Shown: positions 8,429 through 17,487, numbered from the stretch's first letter. The stretch: DNA of 64,000 bases from Flagellimonas meridianipacifica (GCF_003001695.1 NZ_PVYX01000002.1:1674001-1738000); one strand, 5' to 3'. Notes: generated by a model not told the origin, from the sequence alone. Translations and numbers: made by a program.

Positions 8429-10450
8429 TTGGTCATGGCAAAATTTGTTTTTCCGAAAATCTGGTTTTTCTTTTTTCTTTTGGCTATTGCACATTCTTCT
8501 GCCCAAACACAAAAACTGGACAGTCTCAAGGTTTTACTGGAAACTGCTGATGATACTACGCAAGTTAATGTCCTTAGATGGATGGGAAAATATTCCAGGT
8601 CCATTGACAAGCAAAAAGCGTTGGAATATGGGCTGCAAAGTTTAGATAAATCCAAAGAGATTGGTTTTATAAAAGGTGAGATAATGGCTCTCTATGATTT
8701 AGGGCTAACCCATGGAATGACTGGAAGTTATGCCGAATCCTTGGGATATCTGAGACAATGCCAAGAGCTTTCCTCCCAGGAAAATAATCATAGGTATATG
8801 AAAATGGTTTACAATGCCTTGGGAATCGTATATAAAGAAATTGGGAATTATACCACTAGCAAGGAATACTATTTAAAAAGCATAAGACTTGTCGATTCTT
8901 TAAATCTGCCGTATAGCATTTCTTCTTCTTATTCGAATTTAGGTATTCTGTATGATCTCATGGGAGAACAAGACAAGGCAGTCGAAAGCTACAAAAAAGC
9001 ATTGGAAGTTTACAAAGGCCAAGATAGAGAAGATTTGGAAAACAATGTATTGCATAACCTCGCTATTATTGATAAGGGCAACAAGAATTACGAAAGTGCC
9101 TTAAGCAAGTATCTTAAGGTAGTAGAGTTTAACCTGGAGCGAAATGATAAAGTTGTACTTGCAGGAGCATATCTAAACATTGCGAATTGTTATATTGAAT
9201 TGAAAAAATGGGATCAAGCCGAAAGTAGTTTGGAAAAAGCCATGGAGTTAGCACAGCAGCTATCACTAAGACAGTTGAAGCCTACCATATATCTTAGTAA
9301 AGCCGACCTTATGCTGCGACAAAAACACTACAAAGAAGCATTGGATTTTTCAAGAAAAAATTTAGCCTTATTGGATGAATCTGGATTTCAATCAAAAAAA
9401 GAAGGACATGAAATGGCATATGAAATACACGAAGCTAGTGGCAATCTATCCCAAGCGGTATACCATTTGAACAAGACAATGGCTTACAAGGACAGTCTTT
9501 TGAATGAGACTAAAGTTAAAGAAATACAAAACCTTCAAATACAGCACGACATATACCTAAAGGATAAAGAAATCAAAGAGAATGAGTTGCAGTTGGCACT
9601 GCTGAACACTGAAATGTCCTCAAACAATAGGCGATTTGTTTACCTTTTGATAATTACAATCTTACTTTTACTATCTGCCGTGCTGTTCTATTTCCTTTAT
9701 TCGGACAAGAAAAAATCCAACGAAGTTTTTAGAGAAAAAAATGAGTTGATTTCTAAACAAAACCAAACCATTGAGAAAATTAACGCGGAGCTTGAAAAAC
9801 GTATGCTTCGAGCACAAATGAACCCGCATTTTATTTTCAACTCGCTGAACTCAATCCAACACTTGATAATTAATTCAACAGATAAAACCGATTCATTAAA
9901 ATATCTTACCAAATTCTCTAAACTGCTGCGCAGCGTTTTGGAAAGTTCAGTGAACTTGAATCTACTGCTTAGGGAAGAAATTGAATTGCTTAAGATCTAC
10001 CTTGAGTTGGAATCACTTCGCTTTGATAATGCATTTAGTTTCAATATTGTGGTTGATGAGAATTTGGATGTTGAAGAGCACGAGATACCATTGCTACTGG
10101 TACAACCCTATGTTGAAAATGCCATTGTCCATGGGTTGATGCCAAAGGAAGGTTCAAAAGAACTGACCATTACCTTCAATAATCTAGAGGAGTACATTGA
10201 ATGTATCGTGGAAGATAATGGTGTTGGAATATATTCAGGCAAGACCGAAAGCGAGAAATCGAAGGGTCCCTCAAGGGGAATGTCCATTACCGCCAGACGA
10301 ATCGATGCTTTGAAGAGGGTTACCCATGAGCAGCTTGTTACTGTGAAAAACTATACTGATAAGGACAAGACAGGAACAAAAGTGACTATTCTAATTCCTA
10401 AAAAAGACTTTGTTCAAATAGATCAGGTACATATCAAAAAAGTAGTTTAA
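8429..10450 (+). CDS. TPR-domain sensor histidine kinase, LytS/YpdA type
   Basis: A 673-residue sensor. It has an N-terminal signal/anchor (FFFLLAIAHSSAQ; MAKFV at 8435 is an equally possible start), about seven tetratricopeptide repeats (residues 40-350, such as YSNLGILYDLMGEQDKAVESYKKALE), one membrane span near residues 406-425 (FVYLLIITILLLLSAVLFYF) and a coiled coil. The kinase core is of the His_kinase/LytS type, with the phosphoacceptor region MNPHFIFNSLNSIQHLI. An ATPase domain follows (PYVENAIVHGL, VEDNGVGI). Such kinases normally pair with a LytTR-type response regulator, and none is adjacent. The TPR domain is expected to be periplasmic and to sense protein or cell-envelope state. 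Confidence 0.88.
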   Translation: MVMAKFVFPKIWFFFFLLAIAHSSAQTQKLDSLKVLLETADDTTQVNVLRWMGKYSRSIDKQKALEYGLQSLDKSKEIGFIKGEIMALYDLGLTHGMTGSYAESLGYLRQCQELSSQENNHRYMKMVYNALGIVYKEIGNYTTSKEYYLKSIRLVDSLNLPYSISSSYSNLGILYDLMGEQDKAVESYKKALEVYKGQDREDLENNVLHNLAIIDKGNKNYESALSKYLKVVEFNLERNDKVVLAGAYLNIANCYIELKKWDQAESSLEKAMELAQQLSLRQLKPTIYLSKADLMLRQKHYKEALDFSRKNLALLDESGFQSKKEGHEMAYEIHEASGNLSQAVYHLNKTMAYKDSLLNETKVKEIQNLQIQHDIYLKDKEIKENELQLALLNTEMSSNNRRFVYLLIITILLLLSAVLFYFLYSDKKKSNEVFREKNELISKQNQTIEKINAELEKRMLRAQMNPHFIFNSLNSIQHLIINSTDKTDSLKYLTKFSKLLRSVLESSVNLNLLLREEIELLKIYLELESLRFDNAFSFNIVVDENLDVEEHEIPLLLVQPYVENAIVHGLMPKEGSKELTITFNNLEEYIECIVEDNGVGIYSGKTESEKSKGPSRGMSITARRIDALKRVTHEQLVTVKNYTDKDKTGTKVTILIPKKDFVQIDQVHIKKVV

Positions 10451-10584
10451 AACTGATAGACATAGGACTCCCTAATTTCAGATAAGGATTATATCCTGAC
10501 AGGAAAGAGAATTTGGAAAATCAGAAAAACAACCCAAAAATCCACTTTTTGTTCACCCAAAACAGCCTTTTTCAGCGAATTTAG

Positions 10585-10615
10585 TTTGAAAAACTTCAAC
10601 AAAAAGGTATATTTG
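10585..10615 (+). promoter_or_regulatory. Consensus Bacteroidota promoter of the BLUF gene
   Basis: TTTG at 10585-10588 and TATATTTG at 10608-10615, separated by 19 bases, fit the -33/-7 consensus of Bacteroidota exactly. Transcription would start near 10622, about 20 bases before the ATG at 10641. Confidence 0.7.
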
Positions 10616-10640
10616 AGATAACCTATACCAATATATAATA

Positions 10641-11084
10641 ATGCATTCACTGGTTTATCGTTCAGTGGCAGTTGAGAATTTTCAGCTTCCTGACATCTAC
10701 AAAATGTTGAGTGATGCGCGCCTCTTTAATTCAAAACACAACATTACCGGATGTTTATTGTACCACGACAAGAAGTTTTTACAGCTTTTGGAAGGAGAGG
10801 AAAAAGCAGTAGAAAGACTATTCAAAAGAATTAGAAAAGACGCTAGGCATCATAGTATGGAAATTATTTGCGAAGAAAGGTCTTCTTTACGACTTTTTGA
10901 CGAATGGAGTATGGCATTTCATGATTATGGGCTCAACGGGACGTCTGCCCACTTGAAACTAAAGCAGATAGATAACTTTTTTGAAAAGTCGGATGCATTC
11001 ATGAAGCCAAGCACTTTGGCCATTCCCTTCTTTGCCAATGTAAAGGATATTCTATTCAATCCAACACAATTAAATCATGTCTGA
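10641..11084 (+). CDS. Stand-alone BLUF-domain blue-light photoreceptor
   Basis: A 147-residue protein that is almost wholly a BLUF (FAD-binding blue-light sensing) domain. The residues that make the flavin hydrogen-bond network are present: Tyr6 in LVYRS, Asn30 in LFNSKHNITGCLLYH, Gln48 in FLQLLEGE. The usual late Trp/Met region (EWSMAF) is also present. There is no attached effector domain; about 45 C-terminal residues form the helical cap that normally passes the signal to a partner. The partner is unknown. It has its own strong consensus promoter and converges on murA with three bases between stops. A photolyase operon lies 7 kb away. Confidence 0.9.
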   Translation: MHSLVYRSVAVENFQLPDIYKMLSDARLFNSKHNITGCLLYHDKKFLQLLEGEEKAVERLFKRIRKDARHHSMEIICEERSSLRLFDEWSMAFHDYGLNGTSAHLKLKQIDNFFEKSDAFMKPSTLAIPFFANVKDILFNPTQLNHV

Positions 11085-11087
11085 GTC

Positions 11088-12395
11088 TTAGACTCTTACA
11101 ATATTGGCTCCTATAGCTCTTAAACGGGTATCGATGTCTTCGTAGCCCCTATCAATTTGTTCAATATTGTGAATGGTTGAAGTACCTTTGGCCGAAAGCG
11201 CAGCAATTAGAAGAGAAATCCCAGCACGTATGTCCGGAGAAACCATGGTTGTTGATTTAAGCGTAGATTTGAAATTATGGCCGATTACGGTAGCGCGGTG
11301 CGGGTCACATAAAATAATCTTAGCACCCATATCAATCAACTTGTCCACAAAGAACAGGCGACTTTCAAACATTTTTTGATGTATCACAACCTCCCCTTTG
11401 GCTTGAATGGCCACTACCAATAATATGCTCAATAAATCTGGTGTCAATCCGGGCCAAGGAGCATCTGCTATGGTAAGGATAGAACCATCTATATAATTCT
11501 GGATTTCGTATCCGTTCTCATGTTTTGGGATATAGATATCATCGTCTTTGCGCTCCAGTTTAATCCCTAATTTCTGAAAGGCATTGGGAATCTGTCCCAA
11601 ATCGTCCCAACTTACATTCTTTATGGTGAGTTCGCTACGTGTCATGGCAGCCAAACCAATCCAACTCCCAATTTCAATCATATCAGGCAGCATAGTATGC
11701 TCTGTGCCACCTAAGGATTCTACACCTTCAATGATGAGTAAATTGGACCCAACACCGGATATCTTGGCTCCCATCCTGTTCAGCATTTTACAAAGCTGTT
11801 GTAGGTAAGGCTCACATGCCGCATTATAAATGGTGGTTGTTCCTTCAGCCAACACAGCAGCCATAACAATATTGGCTGTACCCGTAACGGAGGCTTCATC
11901 CAAAAGCATATAGGTGCCCGTTAGCTTTTCGGCTTCTACACCATAGAAGTATTCTTCTCGGTTATATCTAAATTTAGCTCCTAACTTGATGAATCCTTCA
12001 AAGTGCGTATCCAAGCGTCTTCTTCCAATTTTATCGCCTCCAGGCTTAGGAATGTAGCCTTTACCAAACCTCCCCAACAGAGGACCTACCAACATAATTG
12101 AACCTCTAAGGCCCCTTCCATCTTGTTTAAATTGGTCGGATTGTAGATAATCCAAATTGATGTCATCGGCCTTGAACGTATAGGAACCTTTCCCTCTCTT
12201 CTGGATTTTTACACCCAGATCCTCCAGTAAGGCAATGAGTTTGTTGACATCAATTATATCTGGAATGTTGTGGATGGTGATTTTCTCGCTGGATAAAAGA
12301 ACCGCACATAAAATTTGAAGTGCTTCGTTCTTTGCCCCTTGAGGTGTAATTTCTCCTGAAAGCTGTTGCCCGCCTTCAATTCTAAAAGTTCCCAT
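11088..12395 (-). CDS. murA: UDP-N-acetylglucosamine 1-carboxyvinyltransferase (MurA)
   Basis: A 435-residue cytoplasmic enzyme catalysing the first committed step of peptidoglycan synthesis: transfer of enolpyruvate from PEP to UDP-GlcNAc. The EPSP-synthase fold is clear (GAKNEALQILCAVLL, later DIRAGISLLIAAL, RGYEDID). In the mobile loop the normal PGGCxIGxRP reads PGGDKIGRRRLD, so residue 121 is Asp where E. coli has Cys115, the residue alkylated by fosfomycin. Cys-to-Asp MurA enzymes are active but fosfomycin-insensitive in other bacteria. It is downstream of a DUF4290 gene with a 12-base gap, forming an operon. Confidence 0.95.
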   Translation of the reverse strand: MGTFRIEGGQQLSGEITPQGAKNEALQILCAVLLSSEKITIHNIPDIIDVNKLIALLEDLGVKIQKRGKGSYTFKADDINLDYLQSDQFKQDGRGLRGSIMLVGPLLGRFGKGYIPKPGGDKIGRRRLDTHFEGFIKLGAKFRYNREEYFYGVEAEKLTGTYMLLDEASVTGTANIVMAAVLAEGTTTIYNAACEPYLQQLCKMLNRMGAKISGVGSNLLIIEGVESLGGTEHTMLPDMIEIGSWIGLAAMTRSELTIKNVSWDDLGQIPNAFQKLGIKLERKDDDIYIPKHENGYEIQNYIDGSILTIADAPWPGLTPDLLSILLVVAIQAKGEVVIHQKMFESRLFFVDKLIDMGAKIILCDPHRATVIGHNFKSTLKSTTMVSPDIRAGISLLIAALSAKGTSTIHNIEQIDRGYEDIDTRLRAIGANIVRV

Positions 12396-12407
12396 AAGCT
12401 TTTGGAA

Positions 12408-13058
12408 TCAATATCTTTTCTTAGACCTATTGCTTCTTTGTCCTTTTTTGCCGCCGCTGCCTCTTTGTGATTTAACAACTCTGTTCTTTAAGAACTGCTC
12501 GCTGTCCGTAAGACTTTCGCCCTTTGGGGCTAAATCTATTGCTCCATCACTCAATTCTTTCAAATGACCAAAAATAACAGTGTCTTCCACACTATCCTTA
12601 TTCCAATTTAGATAGCATTTTTTCATGTGGTTGGCAATGGCATACTCCAAGCCAGTACGCATATCTCCTTGCTCCCATTTAATGGCCACATCTATCATCC
12701 GCTTGATGTTATTGCCGTAAAAGCGATACTTGGGATGGTTTTGAGGATAACCCAAGGGCTCTGGACGTTGCTGTAATACCTCTTTGGAAGTAATCGGGAA
12801 AGGAGAATCCACATCCAGTTTAAAATCGGACATTATAAAAAGTTGGTCCCAAAGTTTGTGTTGAAAATCCGGAACATCTCTAAGATGGGGTTGTAGGTTG
12901 CCCATTACGCTGATGATAGCTTTGGCGACCTTGTTTCTTTCTTCACGGTCTTCAATGGAAACCGCATGGTCTACCATTTTTTGAAAATGACGCCCATATT
13001 CGGGAATAAAAAGTTTAGGACGTTCTGTATTGTATTCTAAATGCTCTACTGAATTCAA
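12408..13058 (-). CDS. DUF4290 family protein
   Basis: A 216-residue soluble protein of the DUF4290 family, found almost only in Bacteroidota. It starts MNSVEHLEYNTERPKLFIPEYGRHFQKMV and has a helical core (EERNKVAKAIISVMGNLQPHLRDVPDFQHKLWDQLF). The C-terminus is strongly basic (GGKKGQRSNRSKKRY), which could contact RNA or DNA. The function is unknown. Its stable place directly upstream of murA, with a 12-base gap, suggests co-transcription and perhaps a link to envelope growth. Confidence 0.88.
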   Translation of the reverse strand: MNSVEHLEYNTERPKLFIPEYGRHFQKMVDHAVSIEDREERNKVAKAIISVMGNLQPHLRDVPDFQHKLWDQLFIMSDFKLDVDSPFPITSKEVLQQRPEPLGYPQNHPKYRFYGNNIKRMIDVAIKWEQGDMRTGLEYAIANHMKKCYLNWNKDSVEDTVIFGHLKELSDGAIDLAPKGESLTDSEQFLKNRVVKSQRGSGGKKGQRSNRSKKRY

Positions 13059-13140
13059 ATCAAGATATATTAAGTGATTAATGGAATGGGAAGTACTACC
13101 AATAACGACCGCAAAATAATAAAATTATGATAAAGACGGC

Positions 13141-13434
13141 CTAAAGGGAAATAACGCCTTCAACCGAGGAGACTTCCTTGTATTTCGATATTACCGCATC
13201 CGGATCCTTCATATTTACCGTAATGGAAATACTTGTATAAGTTCCCTTTTTGGATTTTTTCGATTCAATTACCGCTCCAGTGTTATCAAAAATGGAATTT
13301 ATCTGTTCTATCTTTTCCTCATCTGTAGGAACAATAAATTTATATAGATAGCTTGAAGGCCATGAAGAGTTATCCAACAATTGCTCTTTTAACCTACTAT
13401 AAAATTCATCAGATTTGTTCTGGTCCATCCCCAT
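13141..13434 (-). CDS. DUF493 family protein (YbeD-like)
   Basis: A 97-residue protein with the ferredoxin-like alpha/beta layout of DUF493 (FYSRLKEQLLDNSSWPSSYLYKFIVPTDEEKIEQI, then YTSISITVNMKDPDAVI). YbeD-type proteins are small putative regulatory domains; no reaction is known. The first ATG (13434) and one two codons later are both possible starts. A TATCTTTG box on the minus strand (13443-13450) lies only eight bases upstream, so the transcript may have almost no leader. Confidence 0.85.
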   Translation of the reverse strand: MGMDQNKSDEFYSRLKEQLLDNSSWPSSYLYKFIVPTDEEKIEQINSIFDNTGAVIESKKSKKGTYTSISITVNMKDPDAVISKYKEVSSVEGVISL

Positions 13435-13449
13435 ATTTTTTACAAAGAT

Positions 13450-14076
13450 ATGGCTTACTCAACAATTTTTTTCCTGATGGTGTTTTCCGTAATTTGTTCG
13501 CCAAAACAGTACCTTTTGAAAAGTAAAAAAGTCGTCATAACCGGAGCCCCGGGAACGGGAAAAACTTCAATAATCACAGGGTTGGAGCAACTGGGATTTC
13601 ACTGTTTCCATGAGATTATACGGGATATGACGTCAAAAGCAAAGAAAGAGGGAAACACAGATTCCTTTATTTCCAATCCTTTGGTTTTTGTGGATGATGC
13701 TCTTCAATTCAACAAGGATTTACTGTACGGAAGAGCCAAACATTATGAAGATTCTTTGAGTTTGAGTGAACCCATTATTTTTTTTGATAGGGGTATTCCA
13801 GATGTGTTGGCCTATATGGATTTCTTCAATCAACCTTATGATAAAGAGTTCACGAACACTTGTGAACACAACCCTTACGACCAAATTTTTTTGTTACCGC
13901 CTTGGCAAGAAATTTATGTTTCGGATAATGAGCGATTGGAGAGTTATGCAGAAGCGCAAAAAATCGATGATGCGCTATACAATACCTACACTGGATTTGG
14001 GTATAATCCGATACTAGTGCCCAAAAAACCAGTTTCTGAGCGAATAGACTTCATTCTGAAAACGCTCAAATCTTAG
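13450..14076 (+). CDS. AAA_28-type P-loop ATPase/kinase-like protein
   Basis: The protein carries a Walker A motif in KKVVITGAPGTGKTSIITGLEQLGF, followed by HEIIRDM and a FDRGIPDVLAYM segment. This is typical of AAA_28 NTP-binding proteins, possibly small-molecule kinases. From 13450 it is 208 residues. A TTG at 13516 (giving MKSKKVVITGAPGTGKTS) would match the family's usual N-terminus better and avoid overlap with the divergent promoter, so the true start is uncertain. The stop is two bases before recQ, so the two genes form an operon. Confidence 0.75.
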   Translation: MAYSTIFFLMVFSVICSPKQYLLKSKKVVITGAPGTGKTSIITGLEQLGFHCFHEIIRDMTSKAKKEGNTDSFISNPLVFVDDALQFNKDLLYGRAKHYEDSLSLSEPIIFFDRGIPDVLAYMDFFNQPYDKEFTNTCEHNPYDQIFLLPPWQEIYVSDNERLESYAEAQKIDDALYNTYTGFGYNPILVPKKPVSERIDFILKTLKS

Positions 14077-14078
14077 AT

Positions 14079-15974
14079 ATGCTTGACAAAGCAAAAACGA
14101 TTCTGAACACATATTGGGGGCATCAGGATTTTCGAGGTTCGCAAGCGGCCATCATAAATCATATTCTGAGAAAAACAGACACCTTGGCTTTGATGCCTAC
14201 CGGTGGTGGCAAATCAATTTGTTATCAAGTCCCGGCAATGGTGATGGAAGGGATTTGTATTGTGGTATCTCCGTTGGTCGCCCTTATTCAAAATCAGGTC
14301 GAAGAACTCAAAAACAAAGGAATAAAGGCTGTAGCACTTACTGGAGGACTTTCCTTTGAAGATGTTAATGCCCTTCTGGACAATTGTCTTTATGGAAATT
14401 ATAAATTTTTGTATTTGTCTCCTGAACGCCTTCAGCAGCCTTTGATTCAAGAGCGCATTAAGGGGATGAATGTTAATCTGGTTGCTATTGATGAAGCCCA
14501 TTGTATCTCCCAGTGGGGAAATGATTTTAGACCTGCCTATCTGCATTGCGCTATTCTGCGGGAGCTCGTTCCCAAAGCACCTTTAATTGCCTTGACCGCC
14601 ACGGCAACACCGAGAGTTGTTGATGATATAGTTCAAAACTTGGAATTGAACGAAGCCAAAATTTTTAAGGATTCGTTTTCAAGGAACAATATTGGGCTTT
14701 TGGTAGAACATCGAGAAGACAAACGGTTCCGTTTAAAGCAAATCCTTGAAAAGAACTCCTCGAGCGCCATAGTTTATGTAAGGTCTCGAAAAATGTCGGT
14801 TCAGCTTAGTGATTTTCTTTTACGAAATGGATTAAAGGCTTCTTTTTTCCATGGGGGATTATCAGGAATGGAGAAGAAAAAGCGGTTGAAGCTGTGGCTG
14901 GATAACAAAGTACACGTCATGGTAGCCACAAATGCCTTTGGAATGGGGGTGGATAAACCAGATGTGCGAACCGTGGTGCATTACCAAATACCCGATAGTC
15001 TAGAAAGCTATTTTCAAGAAGTTGGAAGGGCAGGTCGGGATGGTCTGACTTCTACCGCACTTCTAATTACCAATGAAGCGGACAGGATGCTGGCCAAACA
15101 GCAGTTCTTGGAGTCCCTACCCGATTCTAACTTTTTAAAAACTCTTTATCGAAAACTGAACAGTTTCCATCAGATTTCATACGGAGAGCTGCCTCTGGAA
15201 ACCTATCCTTTTCCTTTTGCAAAATTTTGCAAGCACTATGAACTCGATTCAAACCTTACCTATCAAGGGTTGAAAATTCTGGATCAAAACTCAATCATTT
15301 CGCTTTCGGAGAATTTCAAACAACGCACGACCATTCAATTTGTATCAAAGAAACAGCACATTTTTTCCTATTTGGACAGCCATCCAAGCTATCAAACCCT
15401 TATCCAAACCTTGTTGCGTACCTATGGAGGTATCCTGGAATTCGAAACTAAGGTTGACATTTCACTCCTTGTGAAAAAAACGGGCTTACAGGAATCTGTT
15501 TTGCATACCATGCTGAAGCAGCTCCAAAAAGACGAAGTAGTTGCCTATAAATCCAATGAAGGTGATTTTGAAATTACTTTTCTAGCTCCAAGGGAAGATG
15601 ACCTTACCATAAACTCATTTTCAAAAAAAATAAAATCTCTTCATCAAATTAAAAGAAACAACCTGCAATCCATGTTAGATTTCATTGAAAACTCACGTAC
15701 ATGCAGAAATCGTTTTTTACTAAAGTATTTTGGTGAAGCGACGAACAAGAATTGTGGTAAATGCGATATTTGCATCCAAAGTAAAAAGACCTCTTCCTTT
15801 TATCTCAAAAGCAGTATTCTTGACACCCTTAAAAACAAATCATTAACCTCAAGGGAGTTAGTGGCACAAATTGATTCGGATGAGAAGGAAGTTTTGAAGA
15901 TTTTAAAACACTTACTTGAAGAAGAACAGATTGAATTGAACCAAAAAAATGAGTATAGCCTTGCAACAAAATGA
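14079..15974 (+). CDS. recQ: RecQ-family ATP-dependent DNA helicase
   Basis: A 631-residue superfamily 2 helicase that unwinds DNA 3'-5' in repair and recombination. Visible motifs are Walker A TGGGKSICYQVPA, DEAH in AIDEAHCISQWG, motif III ALTATATPRV, and motifs V/VI in ATNAFGMGVDKPDVRTVVHY and YFQEVGRAGRDG. The RecQ zinc site is present (CRNRFLLKYFGE, then CGKCDIC). A C-terminal helical region replaces the clear HRDC domain of E. coli RecQ. It is translationally coupled to fmt, whose start lies inside its last codons. Confidence 0.92.
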   Translation: MLDKAKTILNTYWGHQDFRGSQAAIINHILRKTDTLALMPTGGGKSICYQVPAMVMEGICIVVSPLVALIQNQVEELKNKGIKAVALTGGLSFEDVNALLDNCLYGNYKFLYLSPERLQQPLIQERIKGMNVNLVAIDEAHCISQWGNDFRPAYLHCAILRELVPKAPLIALTATATPRVVDDIVQNLELNEAKIFKDSFSRNNIGLLVEHREDKRFRLKQILEKNSSSAIVYVRSRKMSVQLSDFLLRNGLKASFFHGGLSGMEKKKRLKLWLDNKVHVMVATNAFGMGVDKPDVRTVVHYQIPDSLESYFQEVGRAGRDGLTSTALLITNEADRMLAKQQFLESLPDSNFLKTLYRKLNSFHQISYGELPLETYPFPFAKFCKHYELDSNLTYQGLKILDQNSIISLSENFKQRTTIQFVSKKQHIFSYLDSHPSYQTLIQTLLRTYGGILEFETKVDISLLVKKTGLQESVLHTMLKQLQKDEVVAYKSNEGDFEITFLAPREDDLTINSFSKKIKSLHQIKRNNLQSMLDFIENSRTCRNRFLLKYFGEATNKNCGKCDICIQSKKTSSFYLKSSILDTLKNKSLTSRELVAQIDSDEKEVLKILKHLLEEEQIELNQKNEYSLATK

Positions 15975-16923
15975 ATCATTGAGAATAGTTTTTATGGGCA
16001 CTCCGGCGTTTGCCGTAGAAAGTCTAAAGCTTTTGTTGGAAGCAGATTTTAATGTGGTAGGAGTTATTACTGCGCCGGACCGACCTGCAGGTCGTGGAAT
16101 GAAAGTTCAAGAATCCGCTGTGAAACAATTTGCCGTGGCAAATAACTTAAACGTATTACAGCCCACCAATCTTAAAGATGAGCAATTTATTGAGGAGTTA
16201 AGACAGCTAAAGGCTAATCTTCAAGTAGTGGTGGCTTTTAGGATGTTGCCCAGAGTGGTATGGCAGATGCCAGAATACGGCACCTTTAATCTTCATGCTT
16301 CGCTTCTGCCACAATATCGCGGTGCGGCACCTATCAATTGGGCCATTATCAATGGAGAAAAAGAAACTGGTGTCACCACTTTTTTTATTGATGATAAAAT
16401 TGACACGGGTCATATTATCATGCAAGATAAAATACAGATTGAACAGGATGAAAATGCTGGAAGTCTTCACGACCGGTTGATGCAAATTGGTGGAGAACTT
16501 GTAGTGAAAACCTGCAACATGATTACAAAAGGCGAGATAAAAACCATTCCCCAGGAGCAAAGTTCCATTCTCAAAGCAGCGCCCAAAATTCATAAGGAAA
16601 CCTGTAAGATAGATTGGAACCTACCTGCAGAGCAAATCCAAAATCATATAAGAGGTTTAAGCCCCTATCCTGGTGCATGGACACATTTCCAAAAAACAGG
16701 GAACGACAATCCCATGGTATTAAAGGTCTTTAAGAGCGCCATTGAACCCTCCAACCAGTCCTATAGTATAGGAGAGGTTATCACAACAAAAGACACCTTA
16801 AAAGTAGCAGTTGAAGACGGTATTATTTCATTGCTAGAAATCCAACTTCCTGGCAAAAAAAGGATGAAAACAGCTGATACACTACGAGGCTTTCATATTG
16901 GTGAAAATGCAAAAATGCGCTGA
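15949..16923 (+). CDS. fmt: Methionyl-tRNA formyltransferase
   Basis: A 324-residue enzyme that formylates Met-tRNA(fMet) for initiation, using 10-formyl-THF. The catalytic region is intact: FNLHASLLPQYRGAAPINWA (Asn and His) and DDKIDTGHI (Asp). It begins IVFMGTPAFAVESLKLLLEA, and the C-terminal anticodon-arm-binding domain starts near residue 210. The ATG at 15949 overlaps the end of recQ by 26 bases; no better in-frame ATG exists before the GTPAF motif. Confidence 0.95.
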   Translation: MSIALQQNESLRIVFMGTPAFAVESLKLLLEADFNVVGVITAPDRPAGRGMKVQESAVKQFAVANNLNVLQPTNLKDEQFIEELRQLKANLQVVVAFRMLPRVVWQMPEYGTFNLHASLLPQYRGAAPINWAIINGEKETGVTTFFIDDKIDTGHIIMQDKIQIEQDENAGSLHDRLMQIGGELVVKTCNMITKGEIKTIPQEQSSILKAAPKIHKETCKIDWNLPAEQIQNHIRGLSPYPGAWTHFQKTGNDNPMVLKVFKSAIEPSNQSYSIGEVITTKDTLKVAVEDGIISLLEIQLPGKKRMKTADTLRGFHIGENAKMR

Positions 16924-16969
16924 AGCCTTGCCATTACTGGCCTCGGAAAACATCAATTTTGCTTCTACT

Positions 16970-17000
16970 TTATCAACAAACGTTTGAAGTTATCAACAAA
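16970..17000 (+). repeat. Two direct TTATCAACAAA repeats, 20-bp period
   Basis: TTATCAACAAA occurs at 16970-16980 and again at 16990-17000, an exact 20-bp spacing (two helical turns), upstream of the HU promoter. Each 9-mer TTATCAACA differs from the DnaA box TTATCCACA at one base. A regulatory protein site is plausible; its identity is not shown by the sequence. Confidence 0.45.
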
Positions 17001-17024
17001 AACCCTGAATTCCCTTGGTTTTGC

Positions 17025-17054
17025 TTGCATGGATAGCAAATCCGTATAAATTTG
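17025..17054 (+). promoter_or_regulatory. hup: Probable promoter of the HU gene
   Basis: A -7 box TAAATTTG (17047-17054) with a TTG at 17025-17027, 19 bases upstream, resembles the Bacteroidota consensus. It would give a leader of about 40 bases before the ATG at 17099. Confidence 0.5.
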
Positions 17055-17098
17055 TTCAGCATTAAACTTTTTTTAACAACAATTAATTTATTTCCGTT

Positions 17099-17371
17099 AT
17101 GAACAAAACAGAATTAATCGATGCTATGGCAGCTGATGCAGGCATCACAAAAGCAGCAGCTAAAAAAGCATTGGAATCTTTCTTGGGAAATGTTGAGGGA
17201 TCACTTAAAAAAGGAAACCGAGTTTCTTTGGTAGGTTTTGGTTCTTGGTCTGTTGATCACAGAAAAGCAAGAGACGGTAGAAATCCACAAACTGGACAAA
17301 CTATCAAAATTGCTGCCAAGAATGTAGTGAAATTTAAAGCAGGAGCAGAATTGAGCTCTGCGGTAAACTAA
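17099..17371 (+). CDS. hup: HU-family histone-like DNA-binding protein
   Basis: A 90-residue HU/IHF-type nucleoid protein. It begins MNKTELIDAMAADAGITKAAAKKALESF and carries the DNA-intercalating beta-arm region (GFGSWSVDHRKARDGRNPQTGQTIKI), ending KNVVKFKAGAELSSAVN. It bends and compacts DNA as a dimer. It is a single-gene unit between a promoter with upstream repeats and a strong terminator, as expected for a highly expressed gene. Confidence 0.95.
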   Translation: MNKTELIDAMAADAGITKAAAKKALESFLGNVEGSLKKGNRVSLVGFGSWSVDHRKARDGRNPQTGQTIKIAAKNVVKFKAGAELSSAVN

Positions 17372-17393
17372 TCAATTTGTTTTAAAATATACG

Positions 17394-17424
17394 AAAGCAC
17401 TTCTCTAAGAAGTGCTTTTTTTTT
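17394..17424 (+). terminator. Rho-independent terminator after HU
   Basis: An 11-bp perfect stem (AAAGCACTTCT with AGAAGTGCTTT) around a three-base loop, followed by a long T run, 22 bases after the HU stop. Confidence 0.92.
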
Positions 17425-17487
17425 GGTGTGCATCGATTTTTGTTATTAACAAGAAAATATTACATTTAAAAGCGAGAACTTTTTATA

